A DNA stretch of 64,000 nt, from contig JAGAWT010000006.1 of assembly GCA_018110985.1 (NCBI GenBank), positions 1 through 64,000 of the forward strand. The letters run 5' to 3'. Below the pieces are notes generated by a model. That model saw nothing but the letters and a program-made list of their open reading frames with translations. It was not told where the DNA came from and searched no databases. Made by a program: the position numbers and the translations under genes. This stretch comes from Oscillospiraceae bacterium. GTDB taxonomy: Bacteria > Bacillota > Clostridia > Oscillospirales > Ruminococcaceae. Below, in pieces: positions 26,010-36,407 of this stretch (positions within the stretch are counted from its first letter, which is position 1; every line of letters starts with the position of its first letter).

Positions 26010-27923
26010 ATGGATCAGCATACTGCAACGCAGATATATATCTATGCTCCCACCATACTGACAACTGTCACCTGCTTTATCTTCACTGTCATAATGGGCA
26101 GAACGGACAAGCTGCAAAACAGGCTGTATATCATGCTGATAGGTATAGTGGGCATAGATGCTGCCGTGAACCTGGCGGGGGGACTGACGGAAAAATATGT
26201 GCTTTCCTCCTTAGGCCTGCGTATCATCTATGAGAGCAGCCACTACATCTACTTCCTCACCCATGCCATGCTCTGCCCCCTCTTTTTCTACTATGTAGCC
26301 TGTGTGTGCGGCCTTGCAAGGATCAGGAAATACAGCTGGTTCTACTTCCTGCCCGCTGTGATATCCGAGATACCCATAATCCTGAACCCTGTTTTTCACT
26401 CTGTCTGGTACTTCGGAGAGGATGGTCTCTTCCGCAGGAACTGGGCGGAGACAGGCATATATCTGGCGGCTGCCTTTTATTTCGTCATTTCGCTCGGGAT
26501 GCTCCTTACTTCATGGAATGCCATAAATACCAAGAGAAGAGTGGCTCTCATATACTTCTTCCTTATCGTGGTGACCGGCGTTGTGATACAGCTGCTTTTC
26601 AAGGAGATAAGATCTGAGCTTTACTGCGAAGCCGTGGCGCTTATGGGGATAATGGTCACCACAGAGAGCGAAGAGGACAGGATAAATGTGGACACGGGAC
26701 TTTCCAACCGCAAGGCGCTGGGAATGGACATCACAAGAGCCATGATGAACCACAGCTCCATGAGCCTTATCTGTGTACGCATATCCAACGGGGATCAGAT
26801 ACGAAAGGCAGTGGGCTCGGAAAACATGAACCTTATCTCCGAGATAGTTTCGGGGTTCTTCACATCCATCGTGCCCCGCTACCAGGTCTACAATGTAAGC
26901 TCCGATTCCTTTGTAATAACCATCCTGGAACGGCAGGAGATAACAATAATGGGGGCTGCGGAGAAGATAAGCAGCCGCTTTGAGGGCATATGGCACCACG
27001 GCGATGCAGATGTCATACTGAAAGCCACGGTAATGATAGCCGATGTGCCGGGACGCATAAAGAGTGCGGATGAGGCATTCTTCATGATAGACAATCCTCT
27101 GCCCGCCAACAACGAAAAGAAGATACTTTCGGGAGACGACCTTGACTACCTGATGCGCATAGCAGCCGTGGAAAAGGCTGTGGCAAAGGGTCTGGCAAAC
27201 GGCAGCTTTGAGGTGTACTATCAGCCCACCTACCACTGCGCCACTCGGAAGATACACGGTGCAGAGGCACTTGTAAGGCTCAACGACCCCCTTATGGGGT
27301 GCATATTCCCGGATGAGTTCATCCCCGTGGCGGAAAGGATGGGTCTTATAGACGAGATAGATGACTTTGTGCTCCGTGATGTGTGCAGCTTCATCCTGAG
27401 CGGCTTCCCCCAAAAGCACGGCATGGACTGTATCAATATGAACCTTTCCATGCTGGAGGTGACACAGCCGGGCTTTGTGGGTCATGTGATAAGCATGGTG
27501 GATGAATACGGCATAGACAAGACAATGCTCAATTTCGAGATAACCGAGTCCGCAGCCACCAGTGACTACAACGTGGTAAATGAGGTGATAACCTCACTGA
27601 AAAAGTGTGGTTTCAGCTTCTCAATGGACGATTACGGCACGGGCTACTCCAATATAGAATCGGTATTCTCCCTTGATTTCGATGTTATCAAGATAGACAA
27701 GAGCATACTCTGGAGCGCAGAAAAAACGGAGCTGGGTCATATAATACTTGAAAACACCGTCCATATGATAAGGCAGATGGGGCGCAAGATACTGGCGGAG
27801 GGCGTGTAGACCGCCGCACAGATAGAAATGCTCAGTGAGCTTTCCGTGGACTATCTGCAGGGTTACTTCTTTTCAAGACCCATACCGAAGGAAGAATTTG
27901 TGAGCTTTGTGGGAACTGTATGA
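26010..27923 (+). pseudogene. Membrane protein with degenerate GGDEF and EAL domain, interrupted by an in-frame TAG
   Basis: The N-terminus has about seven hydrophobic helices (residues 8-215). Then comes a GGDEF-like domain with SSDSF in place of GGDEF, so no cyclase activity is expected. The EAL phosphodiesterase domain follows (GAEALVRLND, MNLSM, FEITESAATSDY, MDDYGTGYSN, VIKIDKS). Translation stops at TAG (27807-27809), exactly where EAL proteins read AEGVET. In the same frame the next 37 codons continue as TAAQIEMLSELSVDYLQGYF with SRPIP to a TGA at 27921-27923, the normal family ending. A single GAG-to-TAG change explains this. The truncated protein (599 residues) would lack the conserved Gln and QGY segments and is probably inactive. 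Confidence 0.85.
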
Positions 27924-27940
27924 TGTTTCCCGTCAATATG

Positions 27941-28045
27941 ATACTGATTTCTGACCGATGCATAGACAAGAAACAAGCCGCAAATGCTTGAATATAAGGG
28001 ATCTGAGGCTTGGAGATCGTCTATACATCGAGGAAGAATCAGTAT
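27941..28045 (+). repeat. 105-bp interspersed element with inverted ends, copy 5
   Basis: It runs from ATACTGAT (27941) to ATCAGTAT (28045). It sits between convergent genes, 17 bases after the EAL frame's TGA and four bases before a terminator hairpin. Confidence 0.9.
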
Positions 28046-28049
28046 GAAA

Positions 28050-28089
28050 CCCCTCCCGAAGAAAGGACTTCGGAAGGGGTATATTTTTT
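28050..28089 (+). terminator. Intrinsic terminator after the EAL gene
   Basis: A 12-bp stem with one mismatch (CCCCTCCCGAAG against CTTCGGAAGGGG), a six-base loop, then TATATTTTTT. It lies downstream of repeat copy 5, so read-through transcripts would contain the element. Confidence 0.85.
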
Positions 28090-28135
28090 GCTGCACTGAA
28101 AAGTAATGATACTGTTTGCAAAGTTACCGTGCTCT

Positions 28136-28393
28136 TATGTAAAGGCAATGGAAAGAGACATAAACGGGTGGATGCAGGCTCTGCCTGCCGGGTGCCTGTC
28201 GGCGCTGCCGACCCGTGCTCGTATGTAAAGGCAATGGAAAGAGCTATCAACGGGTGGGTGCAGGCTCTGCCTGCCGAGTGCCTGTCGGCGCTGCCGACCC
28301 GAGCTCGTATGTAAAGGTCAGGGAAAGAGACATCAACGGGTGGGTGCAGGCCCTGCCTGCCGAGTGCCAGTCGGCGCTGACGACTTTTTCCTT
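28136..28393. repeat. 86-bp tandem repeat, three units, double hairpin
   Basis: Units start at 28136, 28222 and 28308. Each holds two perfect small hairpins (CAGGC/GCCTG around TCT, and GTCGGC/GCCGAC around GCT) enclosed by CGGGT/ACCCG arms, a cruciform-like plan similar to REP/BIME elements. The third unit is diverged and overlaps the 3' end of the transglutaminase gene. Confidence 0.85.
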
Positions 28394-30651
28394 CTTTCCC
28401 TGGACTTGGCGGAGAGGTAGTTGTTTATCGCAAGCCTTGCACGCTCATAGACCTCCATCACACTTTCCTTTTCGTCGGGGCTCAGCCTGCCGCCGCCGTA
28501 GGAGACCTTTTCAAGCATGAATGCAAGCGGAGTGGAGTCCGCACCCGTGGCATTGCTCAGCCCCTTTGTCACCTCATACGCCGTCATGGAGGCAGGGTCA
28601 CCCACAACTCTTGATGCCTTTCCTCCCGAAAGCCGCCTGTATGCCATTCTCACGGTGTCGTTGGGATCCGCCTTTTTCATCCTCGCCATGAAGAAGTATT
28701 CGTCAAAGAAGGGCAGGCAGACAACGGCAATGAGCACAAAGCCCAGTATCACACCCATCACACGGACAACAGAGGAAACAAGACTGGTGTCAAGGGTAAG
28801 GTTCGGACCGCCTATGCTGCCGTCGGTGCCGTAGTTCGGGTTGTAGTCCCCCGGCACGGTGGATTCAAAGACCATCCAGCCCATGTTCTGTATGTAAACC
28901 TCTGCATAGGCGTGGGAGTCGCTGTCCTTGATGATGAACTGGTCGGGTCTGGATGAAAGCTCGGGAGCAAAGCCCTCACAGTAGCGCACGGGGAGCCCTA
29001 CGCTCCTTGCCATGAGAGTAAAGGCAGAGGCATAGTCGGAACAGCTTCCCCTTCTGGACTCAAAGAGAAAGTATTCGGGGGAAGAGTCAGCACTTATGTA
29101 GCTCAGGTCGTAGGCGTAGCCCTCTCTTATGAAATAGCTTGCAAGAGCTGCCGCCTTGTCACGGTCATAAACTGCACCTGCGGTTATCTCCTCCGCCAGA
29201 TCCCTTATCCTCTGAGGGATGAGGCTGTTGTTTTCCTCACAGCGCTTTTCGTAGTCCATAGCCTCTCTGTGTACTTCAAGGTACGACTGCGCACATCGGA
29301 GAAGAGTTTCGTCAGATTCCTCAGTACCCTCCGACAGTACTTTTACAAGATCCGAAAGGAAAAGTTCGCAGTCGGCATCGCTGATATCCGCTCCCCCCAG
29401 CTCCATAAAGCGCCTTCTGGAAATAACTTCATCGTAGAAGCTGACCTTGTAGGAGTAGTCGGCAATGTGTGGATCCTTCATAAAGCGGAATACACCGCTC
29501 TTTGTAACATAAGCATCTTCTGCATCTATGTCTACCACACGGGCAGGAGAGAGAAGATACATGGCACGGAAATTCTCCGAGGTCACGATCACGGTGTTCA
29601 TGGTGTCGTTTACATCTATGCCCTTTGACACCGCAGACATACCGTACTGCCTTGAAAAGTCCGGTGAAAGCTCATCCGCCCTGCGTATGGCATTCTGCAG
29701 CAGGCTGAGATTCAGGAATTGCTGCCTGTCCCTGAACTTTTCACGGGTGTATGTAATGGCGTTGGAGTCCTCAAAGGGGTACCAGGAATCAAGGGAATAG
29801 TCGTAGGTGTCAAAGCACTGCCTCTTGAAATAGGGTGCTATACTGCCGAATACGGTGTACATACGCCTGTTGCGGAAATTCCTGTAATTGTCCGCATTGC
29901 CCGACATCTCCGAAAAGTTGGTGTAGTCCAGCCTAAGCTCCGTCTGGAGATCGGTGTCCATGAACAGCTCTTCAAAGCGGTCGTAGTAGCGTGCGTCATT
30001 TTCCTTGGGTATGGCAGCCGACACCACAAGAAGGGCGAACATAAAGGTGACAGCTGAAAGAACGGCGGTCTTGCCGCCTACGATCTTCCTGTTCCTGTCC
30101 TCCGCACTGCGTACATGGACAAGAAAGATGGAAACATTCAGTAGCGCCGTGAGAGCCAGCCAGAAATTGTCTATCTCCGCCAGTGACTTGACATAGAGAG
30201 CACAGGGGATGATGCTGATGAGGGTGACAAAGAACATCCTGTACAGCACCTTTGTGAAATAGAAGATGCAGATAGCATAGAAAGGCACAAAGCTGATGAG
30301 CAGCGCCAGCAGGTATTCAAAGCGGGTGTCAATGTCATCGGCGCCCGTAAGCAACCACCTCTGGAAGGTGTTTCCGTAGTCCACTCCGGATATGAGCCCG
30401 AAAAAGGCGTAAAAGCACACAAAGATGATAACTACAAGGGCTATGCTGCCCACAAAATGGTGCTTGTTTACAAACTCCCCCACCTCAAAGGTGATGAGGG
30501 TCACGGCGATAATGGGTATCCACCACAGGAAGGCATTGTTCTCGTAAATGTCGAACATGGCAAAGGACAGCACCAGAGAGAGCATAAAGGGCAGGACAGA
30601 CTCCTTCCTTGACCTTATGAACTTCAGCACCGTTTCCCTGATATCATCCAT
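28333..30651 (-). CDS. Multi-pass membrane transglutaminase-like protein
   Basis: 772 residues. About six hydrophobic helices lie in the first 220 residues. A large extracytoplasmic part carries the transglutaminase core near 530-600: catalytic Cys in RRGSCSDYASAF, His in DSHAYAEVY. The expected Asp of GWxxFDPT is Glu here (GWMVFESTVPG). Another membrane helix at about 630-650 is followed by a cytoplasmic domain. Proteins of this layout are usually encoded next to DUF58 proteins, as here (38 bases apart). The last ~15 residues (APTGTRQAGPAPTR) and the stop codon come from the third 86-bp repeat, suggesting the original C-terminus was overwritten. Confidence 0.88.
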   Translation of the reverse strand: MDDIRETVLKFIRSRKESVLPFMLSLVLSFAMFDIYENNAFLWWIPIIAVTLITFEVGEFVNKHHFVGSIALVVIIFVCFYAFFGLISGVDYGNTFQRWLLTGADDIDTRFEYLLALLISFVPFYAICIFYFTKVLYRMFFVTLISIIPCALYVKSLAEIDNFWLALTALLNVSIFLVHVRSAEDRNRKIVGGKTAVLSAVTFMFALLVVSAAIPKENDARYYDRFEELFMDTDLQTELRLDYTNFSEMSGNADNYRNFRNRRMYTVFGSIAPYFKRQCFDTYDYSLDSWYPFEDSNAITYTREKFRDRQQFLNLSLLQNAIRRADELSPDFSRQYGMSAVSKGIDVNDTMNTVIVTSENFRAMYLLSPARVVDIDAEDAYVTKSGVFRFMKDPHIADYSYKVSFYDEVISRRRFMELGGADISDADCELFLSDLVKVLSEGTEESDETLLRCAQSYLEVHREAMDYEKRCEENNSLIPQRIRDLAEEITAGAVYDRDKAAALASYFIREGYAYDLSYISADSSPEYFLFESRRGSCSDYASAFTLMARSVGLPVRYCEGFAPELSSRPDQFIIKDSDSHAYAEVYIQNMGWMVFESTVPGDYNPNYGTDGSIGGPNLTLDTSLVSSVVRVMGVILGFVLIAVVCLPFFDEYFFMARMKKADPNDTVRMAYRRLSGGKASRVVGDPASMTAYEVTKGLSNATGADSTPLAFMLEKVSYGGGRLSPDEKESVMEVYERARLAINNYLSAKSRERRKKSSAPTGTRQAGPAPTR

Positions 30652-30689
30652 ATCTTCACCGCCTTTTTCCTATACTGTGACCCTTACCC

Positions 30690-31892
30690 TCAGCCTTCCT
30701 TCACCTCGGTGACCGCAGCGCAGATGAGGGTGCTCATGCCCCCCTTTACATCCGATCCCATGGAAGTGACCAGTTCGTGCAGCTTTGCTGTGGCATAGGG
30801 GGTATAATATATGCACACGCTGCCTTTAAGGGAGTTCAGTTCATCCTCCGGGAAACGCTGGACCCCTGTGGAGGGCTTGAAAACAAGGGACGCCAGATCC
30901 GTCTGTACGGGCGTTATCTCGCTCTCGTCGTTGATGCCCGTGCTCTGCCAGCCGTGCTCCCCCATATAGATGTAGGTAACGCTGTAATTACGGCGCACAA
31001 AGGCTCTCACCATGCCCAGTGAGTTTTCCACAGCCCACTGCTTAGCCAGCTCCTTCAGCTCCTCCACGGAGCCGCCCATCAGCTTGTCGCTGGAATGGAA
31101 CAGCATGGGATCCGTGTTTTCCTCAAATACACCGTCCAGCACCACTGCGATGGACTGTGCGGGGGTCTCGTCATCAAGGCGCACCAGCAGTGTCCCTTTC
31201 CTTGCGGACTGCTTCCAGTTGATGCGCTTGAGAGGATCACCCGGGGCATATTCCCTGCTGTCGTAGCCCGGAAAGCCGCCGAACATATGCAGAGGGGTGC
31301 TTATGGTGTCCTCGCTGTCGTCGGAGGCGGCAGATATCTCCGAAGCCCTTTTGAATACCCTGTCCGTAAAGGGGACATCCGCAATGTCGGGGATGATGTT
31401 CAGGGGCAGCTGCAGCTCCTTTACATCCGCACTCTTTATCCTGAATGTGAAAATGCCGAAATAGTCGCTGACGGTCACCGACTCCGCACCCACCACATGA
31501 GGTCCGCAGATACGGGCGCTGTACACCGCATTCACGCTCTCATCGGAAAGGGGCATGAGCCAGCAGGTAAGACGGGGGTCGGAGGACACAGCACCGCCGG
31601 AGCTGCAAAGCTGCAGGCTCACGGGAGGCGATGGCAGGAACATACCGTTTGAAAGGGTGATCCTGACCCGTGCCTCGTCCCCTTTGCTCACCGTGGCAGA
31701 GTCACACTCGGCGGAAAGGTATATCCTGTTTACGAAAAGCAGCGTCAGCAGCACCGAAATGAGGGGTGCGCAGATGAATGCCGCTATAAAGAACCAGCCT
31801 ATCCTTCCGCTCAGGTACAGGGCGAAGACAAGAGCCAGTCCCACAGATAAGAGGTAATTGCTTATACCTCTGAATACAGTTCTTTTGTCCAT
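30690..31892 (-). CDS. DUF58 domain protein
   Basis: 400 residues. Two hydrophobic helices near the start (about 12-55) are followed by an extracytoplasmic-like beta region. The DUF58 signature appears as YAPGDPLKRINWKQSARKG (about 213). A VWA-like region follows (IAVVLDGVFEEN). DUF58 proteins commonly work with a MoxR ATPase and a transglutaminase membrane protein. The transglutaminase is present but no MoxR; instead a ClpE-like ATPase lies 64 bases upstream. Confidence 0.85.
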   Translation of the reverse strand: MDKRTVFRGISNYLLSVGLALVFALYLSGRIGWFFIAAFICAPLISVLLTLLFVNRIYLSAECDSATVSKGDEARVRITLSNGMFLPSPPVSLQLCSSGGAVSSDPRLTCWLMPLSDESVNAVYSARICGPHVVGAESVTVSDYFGIFTFRIKSADVKELQLPLNIIPDIADVPFTDRVFKRASEISAASDDSEDTISTPLHMFGGFPGYDSREYAPGDPLKRINWKQSARKGTLLVRLDDETPAQSIAVVLDGVFEENTDPMLFHSSDKLMGGSVEELKELAKQWAVENSLGMVRAFVRRNYSVTYIYMGEHGWQSTGINDESEITPVQTDLASLVFKPSTGVQRFPEDELNSLKGSVCIYYTPYATAKLHELVTSMGSDVKGGMSTLICAAVTEVKEG

Positions 31893-31956
31893 AGTACAGA
31901 TACTTGAGTAGTTGTAAGATGCTCATTATGTATTGTTGGGTCTGTATACAGACCTA

Positions 31957-34251
31957 TCATCCTACATCAACGGTAAGTCCGGCATCATCCGCAGAAACAC
32001 TGAGCTGCCTGATGCCCGTTTCTCCCTTTTCTATCATTATGTCCGCCAGTCTGTCCTCCAGTTCGTCACGGATAGCGTTGCGAAGATCCCTGCCTCCGAA
32101 CTTGCCCCCGAAGGACTTTTTGGCAAGGAAGGCTGCAGCCCTGTCGTCATAGGTGAAGGTGATGCCCTTTTCAAGCAGAGGCGCCTTCATCTCGTCAAGC
32201 ATGAGGCAGGCTATCTTTGCATAGCTTTCCTCGGAGAGAGGCTTGAATACGATGACCTCATCCACACGGCCCAGAAATTCCGGACGCAGGAACTGTGACA
32301 GTGCCTTTGTCGCCTTGTCCTTGGATATGTCCTCGGCTGTCTTGTTGAAGCCCAGGGAGGAGGTCTTGTCCGCAGAGCCTGCATTTGAGGTCATGCAGAT
32401 TATGGTGTTCTCAAAGTTTATGTTTCTTCCCTGAGAGTCGTTGATGCGCCCCTCATCCAGTATTTGCAGGAGGATATTCATTATATCCGGGTGTGCCTTC
32501 TCTATCTCGTCAAAGAGTATGACGGAGTAGGGGTGCCGTCTTACCTTTTCCGTAAGCTGGCCTGCCTCCTCAAAGCCCACATATCCCGGAGGCGAACCTA
32601 TGAGCCTTGCCACCGTGTGAGGCTCCATAAACTCGTTCATGTTGATGCGGATAAGGGTGTCCGTGCCCGCAAAAAGCTCGTCATTTATCACCTTTACAAG
32701 CTCCGTCTTTCCTACGCCGGTGGGTCCCACGAAGATGAAGGAGGCGGGGCGCTTTCTCCCCGAAAGCTGCATCCTGGCACGCTTTATGGCTCTTGAAACT
32801 GCCTTTACAGCCTCGTCCTGCCCGATTATGCGCCCGGAGAGCCTTTCCTCTATGGCAGCAAGGCGCTTGTACTCCGTTTCCTCTATCTTGCCGGCAGGTA
32901 TGCCCGTCCAGAGCTCGATGACCTTTGCTACGTCCTCTTCCTCGACAGCTACGTTCTCCGCAGCCTTCACGGCGCTCTCCAGCTCGTTTTTCTCCCGGAT
33001 GAGCAGAGAACGCTTTTCCGCCAGCTTCTCGTAGTCCACGGTCTCGCTGTCCTCTATCTGCTTTACATCCTCTTCCAGCTTTGATACAGCCTGCTCCCTC
33101 TCACGCTTTTCGCTCAGCTCCCTGCTCCTGATAGACCTGTTGGCGCAGGACTCATCAAGCAGGTCTATTGCCTTGTCCGGCAGGAAACGCTCGTTTATGT
33201 AGCGCTCGGACAGCTTGGCACACAGCCTGAGTATATTATCACTTACAGTGACCTTGTGGTGCTCCTCGTAGTACTTCTTTATGCCGCACAGCACCTCGTA
33301 GGTCTCATCCACGGAGGGCTCATTCACTGTTATGGGCTGGAAGCGCCTTTCAAGAGCAGCATCCTTTTCTATGTACTTGCGGTACTCCTTGAAGGTGGTG
33401 GCACCTATTACCTGCACCTCTCCCCTTGAAAGAGGGGGTTTGAGCAGGTTCGCCGCATTCATGGCGGAGCCGTCACCGTCACCGGAGCCCACAAGATTGT
33501 GTATCTCATCTATGAAGATGATTATATTGCCTTCCTTGACTATCTCATCTATGAGCCCCTTCATACGGGCTTCAAACTGACCTCTGAACTGGGTCCCTGC
33601 CACAAGTGCGGTAAGGTCGAGAAGGTAGACCTCCTTATCCGCAAGCTGGAAGGGCACCCTGCCCTCAACTATGCGCTGTGCCAGTCCCTCCGCAATGGCG
33701 GTCTTTCCAACGCCCGGCTCGCCTATAAGGCAGGGGTTGTTCTTCTGGCGGCGGCAGAGTATCTGAACGGCACGGGCGATCTCCGCATCCCTGCCGATTA
33801 TCCTGTCAAGCTCTCCCTTTCTTGCCTTCTCCGTAAGGTGGGTGCAGAAATTGGAAAGGTACTTCTTGCCCGTCTTCTGCTTTTTCTCTTTGGTGTCCGC
33901 CTTGCCGTCCGCAGAGCGTACCTCTGCCTTGGCATCTGAGGGAGCATCCTCCTTTTCCCCCTGTCCCTGACCGCCGAAAAGGGCGTTGAAGAAGTTCGGC
34001 AGCGGGCTTGATGTGCCGCCGGGCTTGAACAGATCCATGTTGTCAAGGCCTTCCTTCATGTCGGTCATGGCATCCGCAAATTCCTCTATGTTGTCATCCG
34101 AAAGACCCATCTGCTTTATGTATTCATTTATCTGAGGCAGGTTCCTGTCCCTTGCGCACACAAGGCACAGTCCCTCGTTCTTTCTCTCATTTCCCTGGGT
34201 GGTGGTTATAAAAACTATGGCTTCTCTTTTCTTGCAATTGGTACAAAGCAT
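31957..34251 (-). CDS. ClpE-like Clp/Hsp100 ATPase with N-terminal zinc finger
   Basis: 764 residues. The start has a CxxC pair (Cys 3, 6) and a second CxxC (Cys 29, 32), the zinc-finger arrangement of ClpE, in place of the ClpC double-repeat domain. The first AAA+ module has Walker [10 protein letters not shown] (about 178) and Walker [15 protein letters not shown] coiled-coil middle domain spans about 380-450. The second AAA+ module has [10 protein letters not shown] (about 512) and [13 protein letters not shown]. It unfolds proteins, probably for ClpP. It shares a strand with cvpA 18 bases upstream. No CtsR-type operator was recognised. Confidence 0.9.
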   Translation of the reverse strand: MLCTNCKKREAIVFITTTQGNERKNEGLCLVCARDRNLPQINEYIKQMGLSDDNIEEFADAMTDMKEGLDNMDLFKPGGTSSPLPNFFNALFGGQGQGEKEDAPSDAKAEVRSADGKADTKEKKQKTGKKYLSNFCTHLTEKARKGELDRIIGRDAEIARAVQILCRRQKNNPCLIGEPGVGKTAIAEGLAQRIVEGRVPFQLADKEVYLLDLTALVAGTQFRGQFEARMKGLIDEIVKEGNIIIFIDEIHNLVGSGDGDGSAMNAANLLKPPLSRGEVQVIGATTFKEYRKYIEKDAALERRFQPITVNEPSVDETYEVLCGIKKYYEEHHKVTVSDNILRLCAKLSERYINERFLPDKAIDLLDESCANRSIRSRELSEKREREQAVSKLEEDVKQIEDSETVDYEKLAEKRSLLIREKNELESAVKAAENVAVEEEDVAKVIELWTGIPAGKIEETEYKRLAAIEERLSGRIIGQDEAVKAVSRAIKRARMQLSGRKRPASFIFVGPTGVGKTELVKVINDELFAGTDTLIRINMNEFMEPHTVARLIGSPPGYVGFEEAGQLTEKVRRHPYSVILFDEIEKAHPDIMNILLQILDEGRINDSQGRNINFENTIICMTSNAGSADKTSSLGFNKTAEDISKDKATKALSQFLRPEFLGRVDEVIVFKPLSEESYAKIACLMLDEMKAPLLEKGITFTYDDRAAAFLAKKSFGGKFGGRDLRNAIRDELEDRLADIMIEKGETGIRQLSVSADDAGLTVDVG

Positions 34252-34269
34252 TGTTTTCTCCTGACTGTT

Positions 34270-35145
34270 TTAGAAAGTTAGATTGCTGACTGCCGTGTAA
34301 AAGGCTCTGAACACCAGCGTCTCCGAGATCACGTCTTCGTTGAAGTATCTCGTGCCTCCGGTAGCGCTTACTATGAGGAACACCGCAAAGGCTGAGGCCG
34401 CGCACAGCACTCCGCTGCCCGCAAAGCCTATGACACCGCCTGCTATGCTGTCTGCGGTGCGAAGCTCCCTTGAGCTTTTCAGGAGCCGCATGATACTGCC
34501 CGTTATGAGCCACAGCAGCAGCTTCACGCCCCCGAATATGATGCCCCACGAAAGGGCTGCTATGATCCTTATGAGCCTTGGTCTTATGTAGGTCTTTTCT
34601 ATGTAGTTGTTGATCTCTTCCCTGCCGGAGATGCCCAGCACGTTCTCTATCACAAGATCCACCACCGATCTGTCGGACAGTATCCTTGTGACAAGGGAGG
34701 AACGGTATTCCTCCGGCACGCTCCCGTTCTCAAAGGAAAGGCTCACATATTCCGTCATTTCCTCCGTGTCGGAGTCCGAAATGCCTTTTTCCATCTTCCG
34801 GATAATGTCGGATATGATATCCCCGCCCTTATCCTTTTCGTCGTCTCCCTTTTCCTCCGTGCCGAATATCTCCTTCAGCTTTTTGTCCACATAGTCGTCA
34901 ATGGCGTTTTGGGTGCGCTCCCTCACCTCGTCGAGACCCTCGGAGATGAGCTTCTGCACCTCGTTGTGTACATACTTGTCGTAGACCCTTTCCGCCATCG
35001 TGTCCGTTGCGGTAAGAGCCGCCGCAGCAAAGGCAGCCACAGAGCAGCATATGCCCACCACAGAACGGATGATGCCCTTTTTCGTCCCCGTGTAGACCCC
35101 TGCCACAAGTATGACGACTATGATAAGATCGTAGATATATTTCAT
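34270..35145 (-). CDS. CvpA-family membrane protein
   Basis: 291 residues. Hydrophobic segments lie at about residues 5-45, 195-215 and 235-265, the CvpA-like layout (YDLIIVVILVAGVYTGTKKG at the start). A long charged loop (about 60-130, Lys/Asp/Glu-rich) is inserted between the first and later helices. Relatives are linked to colicin V export and to cell-envelope functions, but the biochemical role is unclear. It starts 11 bases after the DUF5711 gene. Confidence 0.8.
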   Translation of the reverse strand: MKYIYDLIIVVILVAGVYTGTKKGIIRSVVGICCSVAAFAAAALTATDTMAERVYDKYVHNEVQKLISEGLDEVRERTQNAIDDYVDKKLKEIFGTEEKGDDEKDKGGDIISDIIRKMEKGISDSDTEEMTEYVSLSFENGSVPEEYRSSLVTRILSDRSVVDLVIENVLGISGREEINNYIEKTYIRPRLIRIIAALSWGIIFGGVKLLLWLITGSIMRLLKSSRELRTADSIAGGVIGFAGSGVLCAASAFAVFLIVSATGGTRYFNEDVISETLVFRAFYTAVSNLTF

Positions 35146-35156
35146 ACAAATGCTGT

Positions 35157-36338
35157 TTAAACTCTTACCTGTATCCTGTTGATATTATCGTAGCCCAGAA
35201 GGAAGATGTAGTTTCCGTTCTTGCAGACATTCTCAAACTGATCCTCCAGCACCGCATCATACATATTTTCTCCGCCGGGGGAGAATATCCTTATCTTGTC
35301 TCCCGACAGCACCAGCACCTGATCGCCGTATATATACACGTCATCTGCGCCGTTTTCGAGTATGGTGACCACGGGATCCCCCGCACCGTGAAACTCTATG
35401 AGTGCGGTCTTTCTGAGAGCGGAGTTCTCCGTGATGACCGCCGTCAGATCACCGGATGAAGCATAGTCCTTCACCGCATTGTCATAATCGCTGCGCTCCA
35501 GCACCACGCCGTTTGAATCAAAAAGGATGTACTTGTCGTCCCCCGTAAGGGAAATGGTGTCGTTGGAATTTATCTTCAGATCCATAGGCAGTGCCGGAAC
35601 AGGATCCGCCACCCATATGGGATCGGGCTTTAAAAAGTCAAAGCGCACCAGTGTGGAGAGCAGTTCTCCCCCTTGTGCGGTAAGAACGGAAATGACCGCT
35701 CCGGAGCTGTCCTTGTTGAAGGCTATGTTGGTTATCCTTCCGTCGTAGCTGTAATAGGAGAAGATATTCTCTCCCTTTTCATCGTAGATCCTGAGAGTGG
35801 AAAGATACTTGTCGGAGCGTGTGACCACTCCCACAAGATCCCTGTCGGATACCTCCGCCAGATATATGACATCATCCGCTTCCTTTTCGTAGACGGTCTT
35901 GTAGCGGCTCTCAAGCCTGAACATGGTACCGCCCACATCATAGACCAATGCCTTTGAGGGAGACACACGGAGAATGGGATTTGCATAGGTGTGCATACTC
36001 TCGTTCATGAGCTTTCCGTCCAGATTATAGATATGGAGCTTTGAATCATCCAGGAGCGCCAGGGCATTGTCCATGGAAAGGAGCTGATAGCCCATGCCCC
36101 CGTCTATTTTGATGGGAAATTCTCCCTGCTTGCCGCTTTCCTCGGCAACGCTCTCCTCGGGCAATGTCTCTCCCTTGTGAAAAGCGCTGTATACTGCGGG
36201 GTACCAGCTGTGCCTCGTAAACACGGCAATGGCTGCCAGCGCCGCTATGAACAGTATCACGGCTATGCGCACCAGCCCGTCCTTTTCATCCTGCTTTTCA
36301 CGCTTTTCCTTGAGATCGGATACATCATCCACTGCCAA
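35157..36338 (-). CDS. DUF5711-like membrane-anchored beta-propeller protein
   Basis: 393 residues. A charged N-terminus (DLKEKREKQDEKDG), one membrane helix (about 22-42, VRIAVILFIAALAAIAVF), then an extracytoplasmic region of repeated beta-strand patterns (for example LLSMDNALALLDDSKLHIYN and SGDKIRIFSPGGEN). This matches the DUF5711 family seen in ruminococci. Function is unknown. It lies between parA and cvpA. Confidence 0.7.
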   Translation of the reverse strand: MAVDDVSDLKEKREKQDEKDGLVRIAVILFIAALAAIAVFTRHSWYPAVYSAFHKGETLPEESVAEESGKQGEFPIKIDGGMGYQLLSMDNALALLDDSKLHIYNLDGKLMNESMHTYANPILRVSPSKALVYDVGGTMFRLESRYKTVYEKEADDVIYLAEVSDRDLVGVVTRSDKYLSTLRIYDEKGENIFSYYSYDGRITNIAFNKDSSGAVISVLTAQGGELLSTLVRFDFLKPDPIWVADPVPALPMDLKINSNDTISLTGDDKYILFDSNGVVLERSDYDNAVKDYASSGDLTAVITENSALRKTALIEFHGAGDPVVTILENGADDVYIYGDQVLVLSGDKIRIFSPGGENMYDAVLEDQFENVCKNGNYIFLLGYDNINRIQVRV

Positions 36339-36407
36339 AGCCTTTTCCCCCTTTCGTATATCATGATCCGCACCCTGAATGAGCCGCTGCGGGGCAAGTT
36401 ACCCGCA

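Noticed and set aside
27807..27809. TAG recoded as an amino acid (pyrrolysine-like or suppressor)
   Set aside because: ecfA1 and truB end with TAG at the expected family length, no decoding machinery is in view, and one base change explains the stop.
27933..28250. 105-residue minus-strand frame across element copy 5 and the 86-bp repeats
   Set aside because: It consists of translated repeat DNA and terminator with no ribosome site; similar peptides arise at other element copies.
31957..34251. ClpC rather than ClpE
   Set aside because: The N-terminus has two CxxC pairs and lacks the Clp_N double repeat, so the ClpE-like call fits better.
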